NCBI GenBank assembly: GCA_047967505.1
Contig: CM106540.1
Origin: Dipteris shenzhenensis
Lineage: Eukaryota > Polypodiophyta > Polypodiopsida > Gleicheniales
Reading direction: 5' to 3' (one strand)
Length of the DNA stretch: 64,000 nucleotides
Position 1 is the stretch's first letter; the number at the start of each line of letters is the position of its first letter. Both the position numbers and the translations under genes were made by a program. The notes under the pieces are model-generated. The model searched no databases, had not been told where the DNA came from, and saw only the letters and a list, made by a program, of their open reading frames with translations. This document shows positions 45,901 through 57,070 of the stretch, in pieces.

Positions 45901-46558
45901 ATGGAGGGGGGGAAGGCAGTAAGTACTCCATTGCCTCTGTATTTGAAACTAAGTTGGGTAGATAGTCCCAAATTAAACGAGGAGAGGGCCATGATGGCCA
46001 AGGTTCCTTATGCATCAGCAGTTGGGAGTCTTATATATGCTACGACAGCTACTAGACCCGACATTGCATTTGCAGTGGGAGTTGTTAGCTAGTACATGGC
46101 TAATCTAAGAAAGAGACATTGGGGCAGTTAAGTGCATCATGAGGTACATGAAGGGTATCAAGGATCTGCAAATGGTGCAATGTTGTGGATGTCTCATGCA
46201 CAGAATTGTGTTGCTTGTCGAGTGCTTGTCTACTATGGAGGCTGAGTATGTTGGATCCACAGAGGGTTGTAAGGAGGCTATATGGCTTGATCGGCTAGTG
46301 GGAGATTTGGGGATTCATACAGGTGTATAGACATTGCATAGTGATTCCATGAGTGTTATTCAGTTAGCACGAAATCCGGTCTTTTATGCAAAGAACAACC
46401 ACATTGACATCAGGTATCCTTTCATTAGGGAGGTACTTGTGGACAAGCGCATAGAGCTTGTTAAGATTCATATAGATGATAAACCTATAGATATGTTGAC
46501 GAAGAGTCTACCTAGTCAGCGATTTGGGTATTGTCATGTCTTGATGGGCATTGGATAG
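45901..46558 (+). pseudogene. Copia B RNase H
   Basis: Three consecutive open stretches: 45901-46092 (VPYASAVGSLIYATTATRPDI, the RT/RNase H connection), 46139-46330 (LSTMEAEYVGSTEGCKEAIWL, with the catalytic Glu of EAEY), and 46334-46558 (HSDSMSVIQLARNPVFYAKN, HIDIRYPFIREVL, IDMLTKSLP). Single stops separate them. The SDAD-type stretch at the start of RNase H (D.D.AG) is missing. Confidence 0.9.
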
Positions 46559-46611
46559 TATACTCACTAGCTGTTCTCTCTTAAAGGCACATTGGTCTTC
46601 AAGTGGGAGGT

Positions 46612-46969
46612 TGTGGGGGGTTAAAGGCCACTATACATTAACCCGGGTTATGTACAATACTCAAAGACATATATATAAATGAATGACATAGAAGATTAGG
46701 GTGTCCTACACCCAGCAAAACTTGTGTGACTCTCTCCTGGCCCCTCTCTCTCACTCTCTTCTGTTCCGCTTCTGTTGAGAGCACTCTCAGATGCACCCTC
46801 CAACCTTGCACATGTGGGATGCCAATTTACAAGGGAAGAATCTGCTCTAAAATGGGGGGCTCTTGCTTGATGTGACACACTCTCATAGCCATATCTCCCA
46901 CATAGACTCCTTCTATTAAGCCTCCTTGTACATATTGGCCTCAATGCAATAAGCCTTCTTTCTCTTTTC
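46612..46969 (+). repeat. Likely 3' LTR start of copia B
   Basis: Starts TGTGGGGGGTTAAAGG right after the purine tract and contains ATATATAAATG (about 46669-46681), a possible TATA box. The LTR end could not be placed because no 5' copy is available; the right boundary given is arbitrary. Confidence 0.5.
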
Positions 46970-47110
46970 CACATGGAGTCCTCTCCAAAACTCATCCCCC
47001 TCATTATCTTTCCCATAGTGTCCCTTGTTTCCCTTGTATATCCACTCATTGATGAATACCATCCATCTTCTCCCATCCGCCCTTCCCCTTCTCTCATTCC
47101 ATATGGAGTC

Positions 47111-47169
<59 letters not shown>

Positions 47170-47262
47170 CTCATCCTCCTTGTTATCTTTCCCATAGTGT
47201 CCCTATTTGCTCTTTTATATTCACACATTAATGAATCTATCCCTCTTCTCTCATTCCTACTT
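46970..47262. repeat. Direct repeat around a CT microsatellite
   Basis: Copies near 46990-47110 and 47168-47262 share TTATCTTTCCCATAGTGTCCC, TATATTCAC/TATATCCAC, CATT.ATGAAT and CTTCTC.CAT. They are separated by a CT tract (47114-47167). Period about 178 bp. Confidence 0.8.
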
Positions 47263-47619
47263 CCCTTGGTAAGCATACCTTCTCTCTCCTTTAGCATGTA
47301 TTCTTGCTCTCCTTTATTAATACTGTATCCTAATCCATGCTTGTAGTGCTTGTAACAAGCCACCATTAGGACATTGACAAGTTCAAAATTTCCACATGTA
47401 TTCACATAAGCCTACCACATATCTTGACTCAAGATTGCCACCTATTAGCTCCTTTAGCATTGCAATTTCAAGGTTGAACAATGGCAACGTATCTACATGG
47501 CGTGCCACCCAATTGTGGGGGATTTTGAAGCTTTGGGATGGGGGAGGGGTGTGAGATCTATGGAGATAGGGAAGAGGGAATGGAAAGGCAAGGGAATTTG
47601 AGGAAGAATCGAGTGAGGA
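47263..47619. other. No gene seen
   Basis: Short frames only; no recognised motif or repeat. Confidence 0.45.
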
Positions 47620-47970
47620 AAGCAAGGGTGTCCGAGGTCATGAGTGAGGGGTTGGATGAGGAACTAAGTGAGTTGAGTGGGCTATGTGAGGGAGATTGGT
47701 GGCCGGGCTTGTGAGCGACAGGTGAGGGGGTTGGGCAAGGACTAAGTGATGGATTTGTTGTGTGAGGGACAAGGGGTTGGCCGAGGTTGTGAGTGGCCAA
47801 TGAGGGGCTTGGGTGAGGGACTGATGAGGAAATGGACAATGTGAGGGAGAGAGGAGGTGACTCGGGTGTCATGGGTAACCAAGGGGGATCACTAGGGGCT
47901 GAGTAGTAGAGTGAGGGGAGGGAAGGCTAAGGAATAAGGGGGTATTGTGAGAGATTGTGAGGGGGTAGGT
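47620..47970 (+). repeat. G-rich minisatellite-like array
   Basis: Diverged units of about 65-70 bp rich in GTGAGGG, GAGGGGTTGG, GACTAAGTGA and GGGCTTGTGAG. The plus strand has many GGG/GGGG runs, so G-quadruplex formation is possible. A 104-codon minus-strand Ser/Pro frame is a composition artefact. Confidence 0.6.
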
Positions 47971-48712
47971 TCATGTGGCATTTTTAAGGCAACCCCCTTC
48001 ACAAATTTAAAGTCCAATTTGTTCAAAAGGCCATAAGCCTTTTACTCCAATGTCTTATGTCAATGTAGCAAAAAGGCTAATTAATGATTTTTATGTGATC
48101 TTCAACATAGAAACTGATTTCTAGTAGCAAAAATGGGAGGGATTTCCCAACAACAGTACATGAAGGCATCTCCAAATTTCACAAAGTCACAACTTTTCAC
48201 TAGAATATCGGATGACCATGTTGTAAAAAGGAAAAGTGATTACTCTCTTAAAGTCTTTGATCTCATGGAGACAGATCTATCATTTGATACAAATTTCCCA
48301 ACTAAAACCAATTGTTCCACATGACACCATAGGGAAAGTTTGCAGTGCTCTATGTTTTGCCCATAGCTTCCATTTCCTCAAAATCATCCATTTGTACCAC
48401 ATTATGAGCTACATGTCATCATTTTATTTGAAAGGAAACTTAACCACTAACAACACATTGTGAATCTATTTGGAACCATTCGATTGGTAAAAATTCGATT
48501 ATGAATCTATTTGGAATCATTCGGTTGGTAGAAATTCTAGCTTCTTCCCATCTTTTGATTTTGTCTATTGTCGATTACCAAGAGACTCGGGATGTTTGAT
48601 TCCTAGTGATGGTATAAAGTCATCTATTTAAGGCAAGCCAAATGCGAGGGTAAACTCCATGGGAGGGAATAGTTTGGAAATTGGAGGAGCTTGAGGAAAT
48701 TGAGGGTGACAC
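47971..48712. other. No gene seen
   Basis: Short frames only. The phrase TGTGAATCTATTTGGAACCATTCG.TTGGTA occurs twice in tandem near 48459-48530 (about 40 bp period). Confidence 0.5.
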
Positions 48713-49123
48713 TCAAGCCTTACAACTCTGGGCTTTGATATTGGCATTCCTCTTTGCTCTCATGAATAACTTGATGCACCAATAAATTCCTTTCTTGGAA
48801 GGCGTGATCTTTCCTCTTCTTTTATTATCGTTGCTATACACAAAATGGCTAATATTTCTATCTTTTGTGGGAGAATGGCTGAAAATCCAATGCTCTTCAA
48901 AAAGTAATGTGTCTTTGATTTTTTCAACAAAGGATAAGTGGATTAAGGTGATACTAGTTTTCATTGAGGGGATTGCCAAAGTTTGGTTTGAGAAGAAAGC
49001 TAGGTTGTCATTGTTGACAATAGAATTTGTGGACCATTTCGGCCAAAAGAAAGACCCCATGTGTGTATCTATATAGGTGGCCCAATCAAGGTAGGAGGTA
49101 GGAGAGACACCATGTCGATCCAA
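48713..49123 (-). CDS. Hypothetical ORF, 136 codons, unrecognised
   Basis: An uninterrupted minus-strand frame starting MDRHGVSPTSYLDWATYIDT. It is rich in Ser, Ile, Asn and Lys, with no signal peptide, no clear membrane segment and no known motif; the C-terminal half is basic (SNDNKRRGKITPSKKG). The plus-strand overlap (48795-49076) is also open, so chance is possible. The lack of stops contrasts with nearby decayed elements. Could be an unknown host or transposon protein, or nothing. Confidence 0.2.
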   Translation of the reverse strand: MDRHGVSPTSYLDWATYIDTHMGSFFWPKWSTNSIVNNDNLAFFSNQTLAIPSMKTSITLIHLSFVEKIKDTLLFEEHWIFSHSPTKDRNISHFVYSNDNKRRGKITPSKKGIYWCIKLFMRAKRNANIKAQSCKA

Positions 49124-49614
49124 CGGTTGTTCTTCTATAGAGCCTTAAAGAAATATAGATTGACAATGAAGGTCTTTTCACCAAAATGGCCTTGTAAGTG
49201 CAGCGTCAGATGATCAATGAAGCTAATAATATAAAGTTATGGCAAATGTTTATTGAGACAGTATTTTGAGTTTCATGATATTGATAGAACATATTATACT
49301 TTTTTATATTTTCTTTTGAATTTTAATGAAAAAGTTGTAAAATTTGGAAAAAAGTTAAAATTTTTCTCATAGAAGTTTCAAATCTTGGCGAATATTCCAA
49401 ACCTTTATTTTTATTAGGGCATACAAAATTATCAATACCAACACACGCACACTTTTTCTTTTTCTTTTGGTGAAAATATTGTTGCTTTTATATTACAAGA
49501 TGAGCATCCCAAAGCAAGATATGCTTAAAATACATCAAGCAAAGATGTCAATATATGACAAATATACATCTTGATCTAATGACCTTGTTTGCAAACAATC
49601 ATAAAACAATTGTT

Positions 49615-49929
49615 TCAAAGAGTGCCTAAAGAAAGAGTAAGCTGAGAAATTCGGGTCACCAAGAAATCTGTGATTTCTATCCTTCCACAGAGTCCAAAGT
49701 GCCCAATATCAAACCCAAATAAAGAAAAAACAAATTGATGTCGAGGGGGATGTATCCCAAACAACAAGAAGTACTTGCCAAAAGAAAAGCCTGCAAATTT
49801 GCATAAAGTTTGACCCAATAGTGCCAAGAAATCACATGTAAGAGAACAATGCCAAAAGAGATGAGACATTGTTTCCGTGGGAGCCAAACATCGACGACAA
49901 AGTGGTGGAGCACCATAGTGTTGTGCCAA
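49615..49929 (-). pseudogene. LINE zinc-finger (zf-RVT) tail
   Basis: 104-codon frame with PPLCRRCLAPTETMSHLFWHC, the C-x2-C...H-x4-C zinc finger at plant LINE C-termini (C.RC....E...HLF..C). All four ligands are intact. The following part is the usual hydrophobic/aromatic stretch. Upstream frames (49978-50217, WHMNSTAKWWRRRLSGVWKT) are shifted relative to it. Confidence 0.85.
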
Positions 49930-50588
49930 AAACTATCTAGATGGAAAGACTCCCAATAAAATAGGCCACAGAAACACCTATTGCCGAAGAGGAATTTTTG
50001 TTTTCCAAACCCCACTCAATCTTCTTCGCCACCACTTTGCCGTACTATTCATATGCCAAATTTTATTTTCCCTCTGTGCAGCCCAAGGCAAAGGAAAAAT
50101 AACTTTATAGAGCGCTGAAACTATAATATTGGACAATCGACAAAGGACGACATGTCGATCCTGGCAAATGAAGAGTCCAGTTGTGCAGTCGATCCTCCAC
50201 TTCCAAAGCAAGTACATGAGTAAAATTCTAAATCAAGGAGATAATCTTATGCCAAACCGGACAATAATACAATCTAAGATTATATTTTGCTAGTAGCCTG
50301 AGGGAAAGAAAGAGGGGTCCCATCATCATGAACAATATCTGAAACCAAAATGATCCCCTTTAGACTCAAAAAATAAGACCGTCGAGGCTCTTGCAAGGCC
50401 AGCAGAGGGGAAAAGACCCGAGACCAGTGTACACTTCTTGCCCTCAAGGAATTACCCTATAAAGTACCCTGGCCACCCCATTCCAAATGCGAAAGAACAT
50501 GTTTCCAATCCATCAACAAATTGGAAACTAGAGGGCAACCTTTGATTTTCCCTTGAAGAGCACTGAAAAGAAAGTCCCAAGGAGTGGG

Positions 50589-51139
50589 CTACCAAAAACC
50601 AAAAGCAGAAGTAGTAATCTGAGTAAGTAAGTGATGTATCATGGCAGCCCATGGTTGTGGTCCTTGCAGAAATTGCAGCATCATGTTGCCCTTGTGAGCC
50701 AAAATATGCACATGAAGGTTCAGAATATTGAGGCCTCCATGCATCTTAGGTGAACACAGATGTTGCATAGAAAGCAAACGCAAACTCTTCTTGCCATGTT
50801 TGGAGTGCCAAAAAGTCTCCATAACCATGGACATGAAAACTGCCAAATCCCCTTTGGTAAAATAATCAAAGGCAGATAAAAATGTATATATGCCATCAAA
50901 AGAGATTGCATAATATGAAGCCTGACATGCAAGGGCCAAGTAGCAAGCTTCCAGTATTCTAGCTTCTTTTTTGATTTTTCAAGAACCCAATGAACTTGTT
51001 GACGATGCATGATCATCCAAGCAAGAGGGTAACCAAGATGACGGATAAACTGAGTAGGCTGTATAATATCACTCGGCCATAAAAGAGAATGCCAATCTTT
51101 AGAGTGCAGAGGCAAGAGCTTGGATTTATGAAAATTCAC
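50589..51139 (-). pseudogene. LINE ORF2 region after RT
   Basis: Frames 51139-50720 and 50939-50589 cover VNFHKSKLLPLHSKDWHSL (family: VN..KS......), FIRHLGYPLAWMIMHRQQVHW (YLG.PL), SKKKLEYWKLATWPLHVRLHI (KL..W....LS..GR) and a Pro/Leu-rich stretch. This is the usual sequence between the RT palm and the zinc finger. Frames overlap because of an indel. Confidence 0.8.
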
Positions 51140-51225
51140 ATGAAGACCAGCAGCTAAACATAAAGAGAGAGAGCATGCATCAAAGAAGAGAGATCCTACT
51201 ATGTATTCCGAGGAGTAAAAAGGGA

Positions 51226-51858
51226 ATCATTAGCATATGCCTGAGCTATCATAATACCACTCCAAAGAATTTCTAATCCATGAAGCATATCCATGGCAAC
51301 CAAATGATCCATATATTGCAACATAGGCTGGGTGGCAATGGCATAAAGCAAGGCACTAAGTGGACATCACTGTCGAGTCGAACATTGAAGAGTCCAAGCT
51401 TCAAAAAGATCCCCAGACAGTATACAAGCCGCCTGACTATCACTATAAAGACAATAAATAATATGCTGTAATTTTTGACCAAAGCCCAATGCTTGCATAG
51501 TCTGAGCAATAAAATCCCATTGGATTGTGTCAAAAGCCTTGGCAATATCAACCTACAGTAATAAAACATCCTGTTTAGTATATTTGGCATATTCCATGCC
51601 AACATATGCATTAGTAATATTATCTGTAATATGCCGGTGAGGAACAAAACCATATTGAGCAGGATGAAGGCCATCATGCAGATATCCTTTAATGTGATCA
51701 ACCACCATTTTAGTGACAATCTTATAAATATCAGGCATAAGAGTGATGGGCCTCCAATCAGCCAAGGAGTCACATATTTGCTTTTTAGGAAGCAATTTGA
51801 CAATGCCCTTTTTCCATAAATATGGCATATACTGATTTTCCCAAGCAAAATTTATCAT
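51226..51858 (-). pseudogene. LINE reverse transcriptase, catalytic Asp lost
   Basis: Frame 51858-51553 shows WKKGIVKLLPKK, DWRPITLMPDIYKIVTKMV and HPAQYGFVPHRHITDNITNA, standard LINE RT motifs (W....I.LIPK, WRPI.L....YK, Q.GF...R). After a frame change VDIAKAFDTIQWDFI follows (A box, first Asp present). The active-site box is YAND rather than YADD (plus-strand bases 51226-51237), a single G-to-A change that removes a catalytic aspartate. Enzyme would prime cDNA on nicked chromosomal DNA; this copy is dead. Confidence 0.88.
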
Positions 51859-52106
51859 GCATAAGAGGGGCAGCTAGAAACACACATAGGACTGTATGGA
51901 AACAGTACGAAAATTGTGAGCAGAGTGTACAAAAACACTGAGACGAGAAAACTTGCCATGCATGTAGAGCCATACACACGTAGAAGCCAGCGATGAAAAT
52001 TGTAGAAGTGGAGTGGAAAGCAAAAATTCGGGCCTAGGAAGGAATCATGATACAGCAAGTACCTCTGCGCTTAGGTTGTGGCTCCATTAAGCTTGAGCCA
52101 ATCCAT

Positions 52107-52128
52107 ACACACACACACACTATCGTCG

Positions 52129-52160
<32 letters not shown>
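52107..52160. repeat. AC microsatellites
   Basis: Two AC tracts (52107-52120 and 52133-52160) split by TATCGTCGGC, at the left edge of a third pyrimidine-rich block. Confidence 0.93.
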
Positions 52161-52278
52161 TATTCTCATTTTATCTTTTATCCTTGCATTTTACCTTTCT
52201 TTCCCTCTCTCTCGCTCACTCTCTCTCTCTCTCCCTACCCCCTTCCTCTCTCTCTCTCTCTACATCTTTCTCTCTCTA

Positions 52279-52333
<55 letters not shown>

Positions 52334-52722
52334 CTCTTCTTTTGTTTCCCAATAACCCCCTTCATTCTTCTTCCCAAAAAACCCCCCCTATTTTACCTAT
52401 TTACCCCCCTACTAGGTATTAATTCTAATCTTTTTCCTTAATTTTCTCACACACACTATTCTCATTTTATCTTTTATCCTTGCATTTTACCTTTCTTTCC
52501 CTCTCTCTCGCTCACTCTCTCTCTCTCTCCCTACCCCCTTCCTCTCTCTCTCTCTCTACATCTTTCTCTCTCTACCATCTCTCTCTCTCTCTCTCTCTCT
52601 CTATTGTCTCTTCTTTTGTTTCCCAATAACCCCCTTCATTCTTCTTCCCAAAAAACCCCCCCTATTTTACCTATTTACCCCCCTACTAGGTATTAATTCT
52701 AATCTTTTTCCTTAATTTTCTT
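52161..52722. repeat. Tandem duplication, 296 bp period
   Basis: Copies from 52161 and 52457, each TATTCTCATTTTATC...CTTAATTTTCT. Apart from the internal CT tract (52282-52330 in copy 1, about 52578-52602 in copy 2) the copies look identical, pointing to a very recent event or an assembly artefact. Confidence 0.93.
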
Positions 52723-54620
52723 AAGTCTCTTTCAAACCCCCCCTTTTTTCTGCTTTATTATTATTTGGTACTGTCCTATTTTCTTTCCTAAGTTTCCCTT
52801 TTTCATATCATCCCCTAATTTTTTCCCTTTTTTCTAATTTTCTTAATACTTTTCCCTCTCCCTAACCTAACTCTACCAAACCTACCTAACCTAACACCCC
52901 TTAACTTCCTCTCAAATTCCTCCTATTTTATCCTTCTCTTGTTTCCCATTTTTTCTGCTTATTTTCCTTGTTCAAAAAAGTTTTTACCTTGATTATTTTT
53001 TGTAATTTAATTTTGCTTATTTTCCTTACTTTTTCTAAAATTTCCTTAATTTATTCTAGCTTGCTTATTTTTTCTTCATTTCTATAAATTTTCCTCCTTT
53101 TTCTTAATTACTCCAATTCTTTCTTTATTTCCCTTAATTTTTGCCGCTTTTCTTTTCTTTCCTAAATTTTAAAATTTTCTTCTTCTCCCCCTATGTTATC
53201 TCCCTCTCGCACCCCCACTTTTTTCCTATTTATTCTTCCTTTCATTCACTCACCCCCCCCTTTTATCCACACCTTATTGCTCTTAATCACTATTATCTCT
53301 ATCCAACCTTATTGCTCTTAAAAAAATGCTTTTCACTTTTTCCTACCTTTCTCCCTAGTAATTCAAAAATCCTGGGCTGACTACTAACCCCCTCTAATTA
53401 AAAAGTCCCTAACTAAACTTATGTTATGCTATAATCCCTAAAATACATGATGCCCCTTTCTTGACTATGTCTCCCGACCCCCTTCCCTGATTAGGACTCC
53501 CTAGCCTATTTAAACGTTCCTCCTCTAGTCTATAATCCTAGCTTCCCTATCCCTTATGTGTTGACAGCCTCCATAAATAGTACACTCGCTCTCCCTTCTA
53601 GTCACCTCTCATCCCCCGTGTACTGATGACCTCTCATGTGCGAAAGTAAGGGAGTTGTCCTCTTTGCAGTTTGACCTAAGCTCTGGTTCTCTACTCTAGT
53701 CTGTGAGTCCGGTTCTTTGCGCCAGTCTGTGCTACTGGTTGTAGTAACAACCATGCTCTTATCATTGCTTCACAAGACTGCATGTTTTGCGACCTTATTG
53801 CTACTATGCACATACCGCACACATGGCTGCGACAGCAAGCTCCTCGACTTTTGCTCTGCATGGCGATTATGGACAAAGGTTCTTTACTTGTCTCACTTCA
53901 TAATGGTTTTAAATATTTCGGCTATCCCCGCCCCCTCTCTATGGTTATTTCCCCTTAGTACATACATTCCTTGAACCACAAACCCCTCTCCTCTCTTATT
54001 TAGTTAATTTGTTGCTCTAGTTACCTTACTACCTTGCTGAGTTTGGTTTACTTAGTTCCTTTTTCCCCCCACCCCCCTCCCTCATTTACTCTCTTCCCTC
54101 TATGCCTTTTTCCCTCCCCATCCCCCTCTATGACTTTCCCCCTCCTTTTATTTAAAGAAAAAAACCCCCCTTTTTCCTGTACCCCCCAATTTACCCCCTT
54201 TTCTCTAACCCCCCAATTACCCCCCTTTCCTTTAATTAAAAAAACCCACTTTCCAATTATTCTCTCCCCACCCTTATTTATCTCTTCTTTCCCTCTTCTC
54301 TCAAATACATATTTACCCCTCCCCCCCCCTTTCCTAATTCTCTTTATTCCTTTCTCTCTATTTATTAAACATTTCATCATCTTTATTTTACCTAATATTT
54401 TAGACATTTCATCATCTTTAATTTCTTAGATTATCTTTACTGAAATTAATTTTTTCTAACCCATTCCTTAACCCTCCTTTTCCCATTATTTCTATTATTC
54501 CGTGTCAAATTCCCCCCTTTTTTTTACAAATGTTTATTATTTTCTCTCCTTTACACTTGCAAGTTCTCATTAAGCTTGATTAGTCTGAGGCTAAGTGTTA
54601 AATTTATTGTGACCCCGATA
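52723..54620. other. Pyrimidine-rich low-complexity block, no gene
   Basis: Long CT-rich DNA with CCCC and TTTT runs, similar in composition to 9900-10800 and 16624-17500. Open frames are Ser/Pro/Leu/Phe-rich artefacts. A GC-richer part (53560-53900) has an 85-codon frame without recognised domain. Confidence 0.6.
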
Positions 54621-54914
54621 ACAAGGGAGGGGTGTTTATGACACCTGTCTTCCCAACATAAGTTAAAACTGGTTCTCATCGTTTTTCTTGTTGGATGGTG
54701 GCACGTAGGCAAACTGCACTCTTCAATAAAAGTGATGCTGCCATTGACTTATCAAAGCTCTACTGCACACATTTCGTCTTTTAGAAATAATTGTTCATCC
54801 TTTAATTGATGCTACTTCATTTTTTGCGGATGTTTATTGCAAAGTTTATCTATTAAACATTTCTCTTTCCTACTCCAAATTTGTCTACTCTTCAGTATGG
54901 AAAGGGGTGTTGTT
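54621..54914 (+). repeat. Dispersed repeat shared with 10807-11116
   Basis: Starts ACAAGGGAGGGG, then TGTTTATGACACCTGTCTTC, and ends at AAAGGGGTGTTGT. It matches 10807-11116 with indels. Both copies end pyrimidine-rich blocks, so the block and this segment probably belong to one repeat family. Confidence 0.65.
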
Positions 54915-54925
54915 AATGTCTACTA

Positions 54926-54927
<2 letters not shown>

Positions 54928-54986
<59 letters not shown>
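54928..54986. repeat. AC microsatellite
   Basis: About 59 bp of uninterrupted AC, starting 14 bases after the dispersed repeat. Confidence 0.96.
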
Positions 54987-54988
<2 letters not shown>

Positions 54989-55211
54989 GATATATATATG
55001 TGAGGAATTTCCTTTTCTTCAGGTGAAGGAGAAAATGTGGGCCCAAAGTGATGCTGAATATTGAATTCATCTGCAACACTTTAAAACGCTATTGTCAACT
55101 TGATTTTAGGTTTTAAATGAAGTCCATCACGCAAGAAGGTTATGCAAGGATGTCAGAAAGAAAATAGTTCAAAGCTAGGACAACCAAAGCCTAGAAAATC
55201 TTCTCTCCTTA

Positions 55212-55724
55212 ATGGAGCTAGAAGAAGCCGATATGGTCATGAAGAACAGCAAGACCCCAGGGGAATACACTCTCCCGGTGGAGTTTTATACAACTTATTG
55301 GGAGGTTGTTGGCCCTAAGCTGCTTGCAATGTGGCAAGAGAATATTTCCCTTAGACAACTTCCTGAACACATTAATGGGGGTATTATAAAACCTATCCCT
55401 AAAGAAGCTAGGAAGGTTGTCATTAAGAATTGGAGGCCACTTACTATGCTCAATTGTAGTTACAAGAATTTTGCTAAGGCATTGGCCCTTAGAATACATA
55501 ACAAAATGGACAAATGGATTTTTGTTGAGGCATTAGACCTCAGAATACATAACAAAATGGACAAATGGATTTTCCAGGAGCAAAAGGGCTTTATAAAAGG
55601 AAGGCATTTACTTAAATCAATCATCAATGTTTTGGAAGGTTGTGACTATGTTAAAGACACTGCTTGGGTTGCAAAGGGATCCCTGCTTGGGTTGCAAAGG
55701 GATCCCAAAGGGCACAATTTTTAG
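55212..55724 (+). pseudogene. LINE RT N-terminal part
   Basis: 170 open codons with GPKLLAMWQENISLRQLPEH, INGGIIKPIPKE (I.LIPK), IKNWRPLTMLNCSYKNFAKAL (WRPI.L....YK...K.L) and QEQKGFIKGRHLLKSI (Q.GF...R.I). A 51 bp tandem duplication at 55477-55578 repeats LRIHNKMDKWIF in frame, and a 23 bp one lies at 55661-55706. The frame ends just before the expected FLKLDFEKAFD box, which is deleted. Confidence 0.88.
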
Positions 55725-55739
55725 ACTCTTGGGTATCTC

Positions 55740-56172
55740 GATGGGCTTTGACATCTCCATAAAAGATAGATGGGACTGGGTATTAAACAGATTTAGAACC
55801 AAGTTGGAAAAGTTGAGAGGATACCAAGCAAATCTAGTTGGTAGAAAAATGGTACTCAACCACTGTCTTTATCCCATAAAAAATTTCCATCTGTCTTGTT
55901 GGCATCCCTATAGTGCTAGCCTTGAGAAGTTAATAGCAAAGTGCAGATCTTTCCCTTGGGGTGGAGACAAGAGAAGTGCTAAATGGAGTTTATGTACTAG
56001 ACCCAAGCCAGAGGGAGGATTAGGCGTAGCTAATATCAAGCTTGCAACAACCAAGCTTTCTGCAACATGGATCATTAAAGCATTGCTAAATCCAAATTTG
56101 GATTGGGGCATGCTTCTTGCGAGACTTTCTAGTAAGTGGAAGCACTATCCCATTTTGTCAACTATTTTTTGA
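55740..56172 (+). pseudogene. LINE ORF2 post-RT region
   Basis: Frame includes GFDISIKDRWDWVLNRFRTKL, LRGYQANLVGRKMVLNHCLYP (family: W....LS.GGR..LI..VL..IP), KCRSFPWGGDKRSAKWSLC (F.W.G.....K...W...C.PK..GGLG) and EGGLGVANIKLATTKLSATW. These are standard motifs downstream of LINE RT. The frame ends at TGA near 56172; decayed sequence continues to the zinc finger. Confidence 0.85.
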
Positions 56173-57070
56173 CTTGAACCGTGTTCTTCCAAAGGCAGTC
56201 AATTGTGGAATCCTTTTGGTCACATCCCTTGAAAGTATTAAGAGCTAGATCAGATTCTCAAGTAAAGGTTCCGTTATGTTTCTTGACTCCATCTGGGCCT
56301 CCACAATTCATAGGAACTCTTTCATAAATGATAAGGAATTCAATAGGGCCTGTTATCTATTTAAAAAGGGGTTGCAAACTTGGGGACAGCTCTGGGACAA
56401 GGATCAATTAAGGTGGAAGACCTAGCAAGAGATTAGATGACAATTCAGGTTCCTTAATCAAGATGCGAGGCTAATAGTGAGCAGAATTGTAATATGGGAT
56501 GGAAATATTAATGGATGGGTGGCTCAATGGTGGTGTATTCAAGGGAGTTTAGTTGGATTAACTCCTCCCATCTCCTATACCTACTCCATATGAAGAAATA
56601 GGGGACATGGTTGTGGTCTTAAACACCAAATGGAAGTTGCATGACAGTCCACAAATCTTGAAAAGAGATTTTCCAAGATCTGGGACAAATCAATCCCTGA
56701 AAAAATGTTGACCCTACTATGGCTAGTTTTGCAGAAGGCTATCTGGTCGAATGAGAATTGGCAATGGTGATGGTCAATGTAAAATATGCCTAGGAATTTA
56801 GAAGATATTTTCCACCTTTTTGTAGCCTGTCCCATGCTAGAAGAGTTTGTAAAGTTGTCCAAATCGACCTTGGGGAACCTGTCAATCGAAAAGCCATCCT
56901 TATGGGTGAGGCAGCCAAATTCAAACACCAGAAATGGACCATTGTTAGAGCACACACACTTTGTTTTATCTAGATTTCAAGGAATGCTTATCAATTTAAC
57001 CAGCTTTCTACTAATGTTGAACTGCTTTTCTTGGGTTATCATGAAAATCACAGGTTGGACCAGGTGATTC

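Larger units (their letters stand above)
42150..46620 (+). mobile_element. Copia retrotransposon B, degenerate
   Basis: Plus strand in copia order: gag (42150-43520), protease (43605-43943), pre-integrase (about 44075-44230), integrase C-terminal part (44451-44729), RT (45039-45815) and RNase H (45901-46558). The integrase core between about 44230 and 44450 is largely deleted. A purine tract AAGTGGGAGG (46601-46610) and TGTGGGGGGTTAAAGG from 46612 mark a likely polypurine tract and the start of a 3' LTR. No 5' LTR was recognised. Gag carries a tandem triplication. Confidence 0.88.
49452..52060 (-). mobile_element. LINE on the minus strand, near full pol
   Basis: Read on the minus strand from 52060: GPNFCFPLHFYNF (like the GPDG.P..FY start of LINE RT), then RT (51553-51858 and on), palm and thumb to about 50600, and a zinc-finger tail at 49840-49910. 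The 3' end at about 49452 carries AAAAGAAAAAGAAAAA on the minus strand after a stretch with ATATAAAAGCAACAATATTTTC, a typical plant LINE tail. The 5' end is truncated: no endonuclease domain was seen, and the element abuts microsatellites at 52107. Confidence 0.85.
55100..57070 (+). mobile_element. LINE on the plus strand, internally deleted
   Basis: RT fingers and first palm part (55212-55724), then a jump to the post-RT region (55740-56172) and the zinc-finger tail (about 56780-56850: NLEDIFHLFVACPMLEEF). The catalytic middle, including FADD/YADD, is deleted at about 55700-55740. It carries two small tandem duplications. No endonuclease domain upstream, so it is 5'-truncated too. Confidence 0.85.

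Noticed and set aside
54034-54429. Overlapping 131- and 119-codon ORFs on opposite strands
   Set aside because: Both arise from homopyrimidine DNA low in stop codons; no motif.
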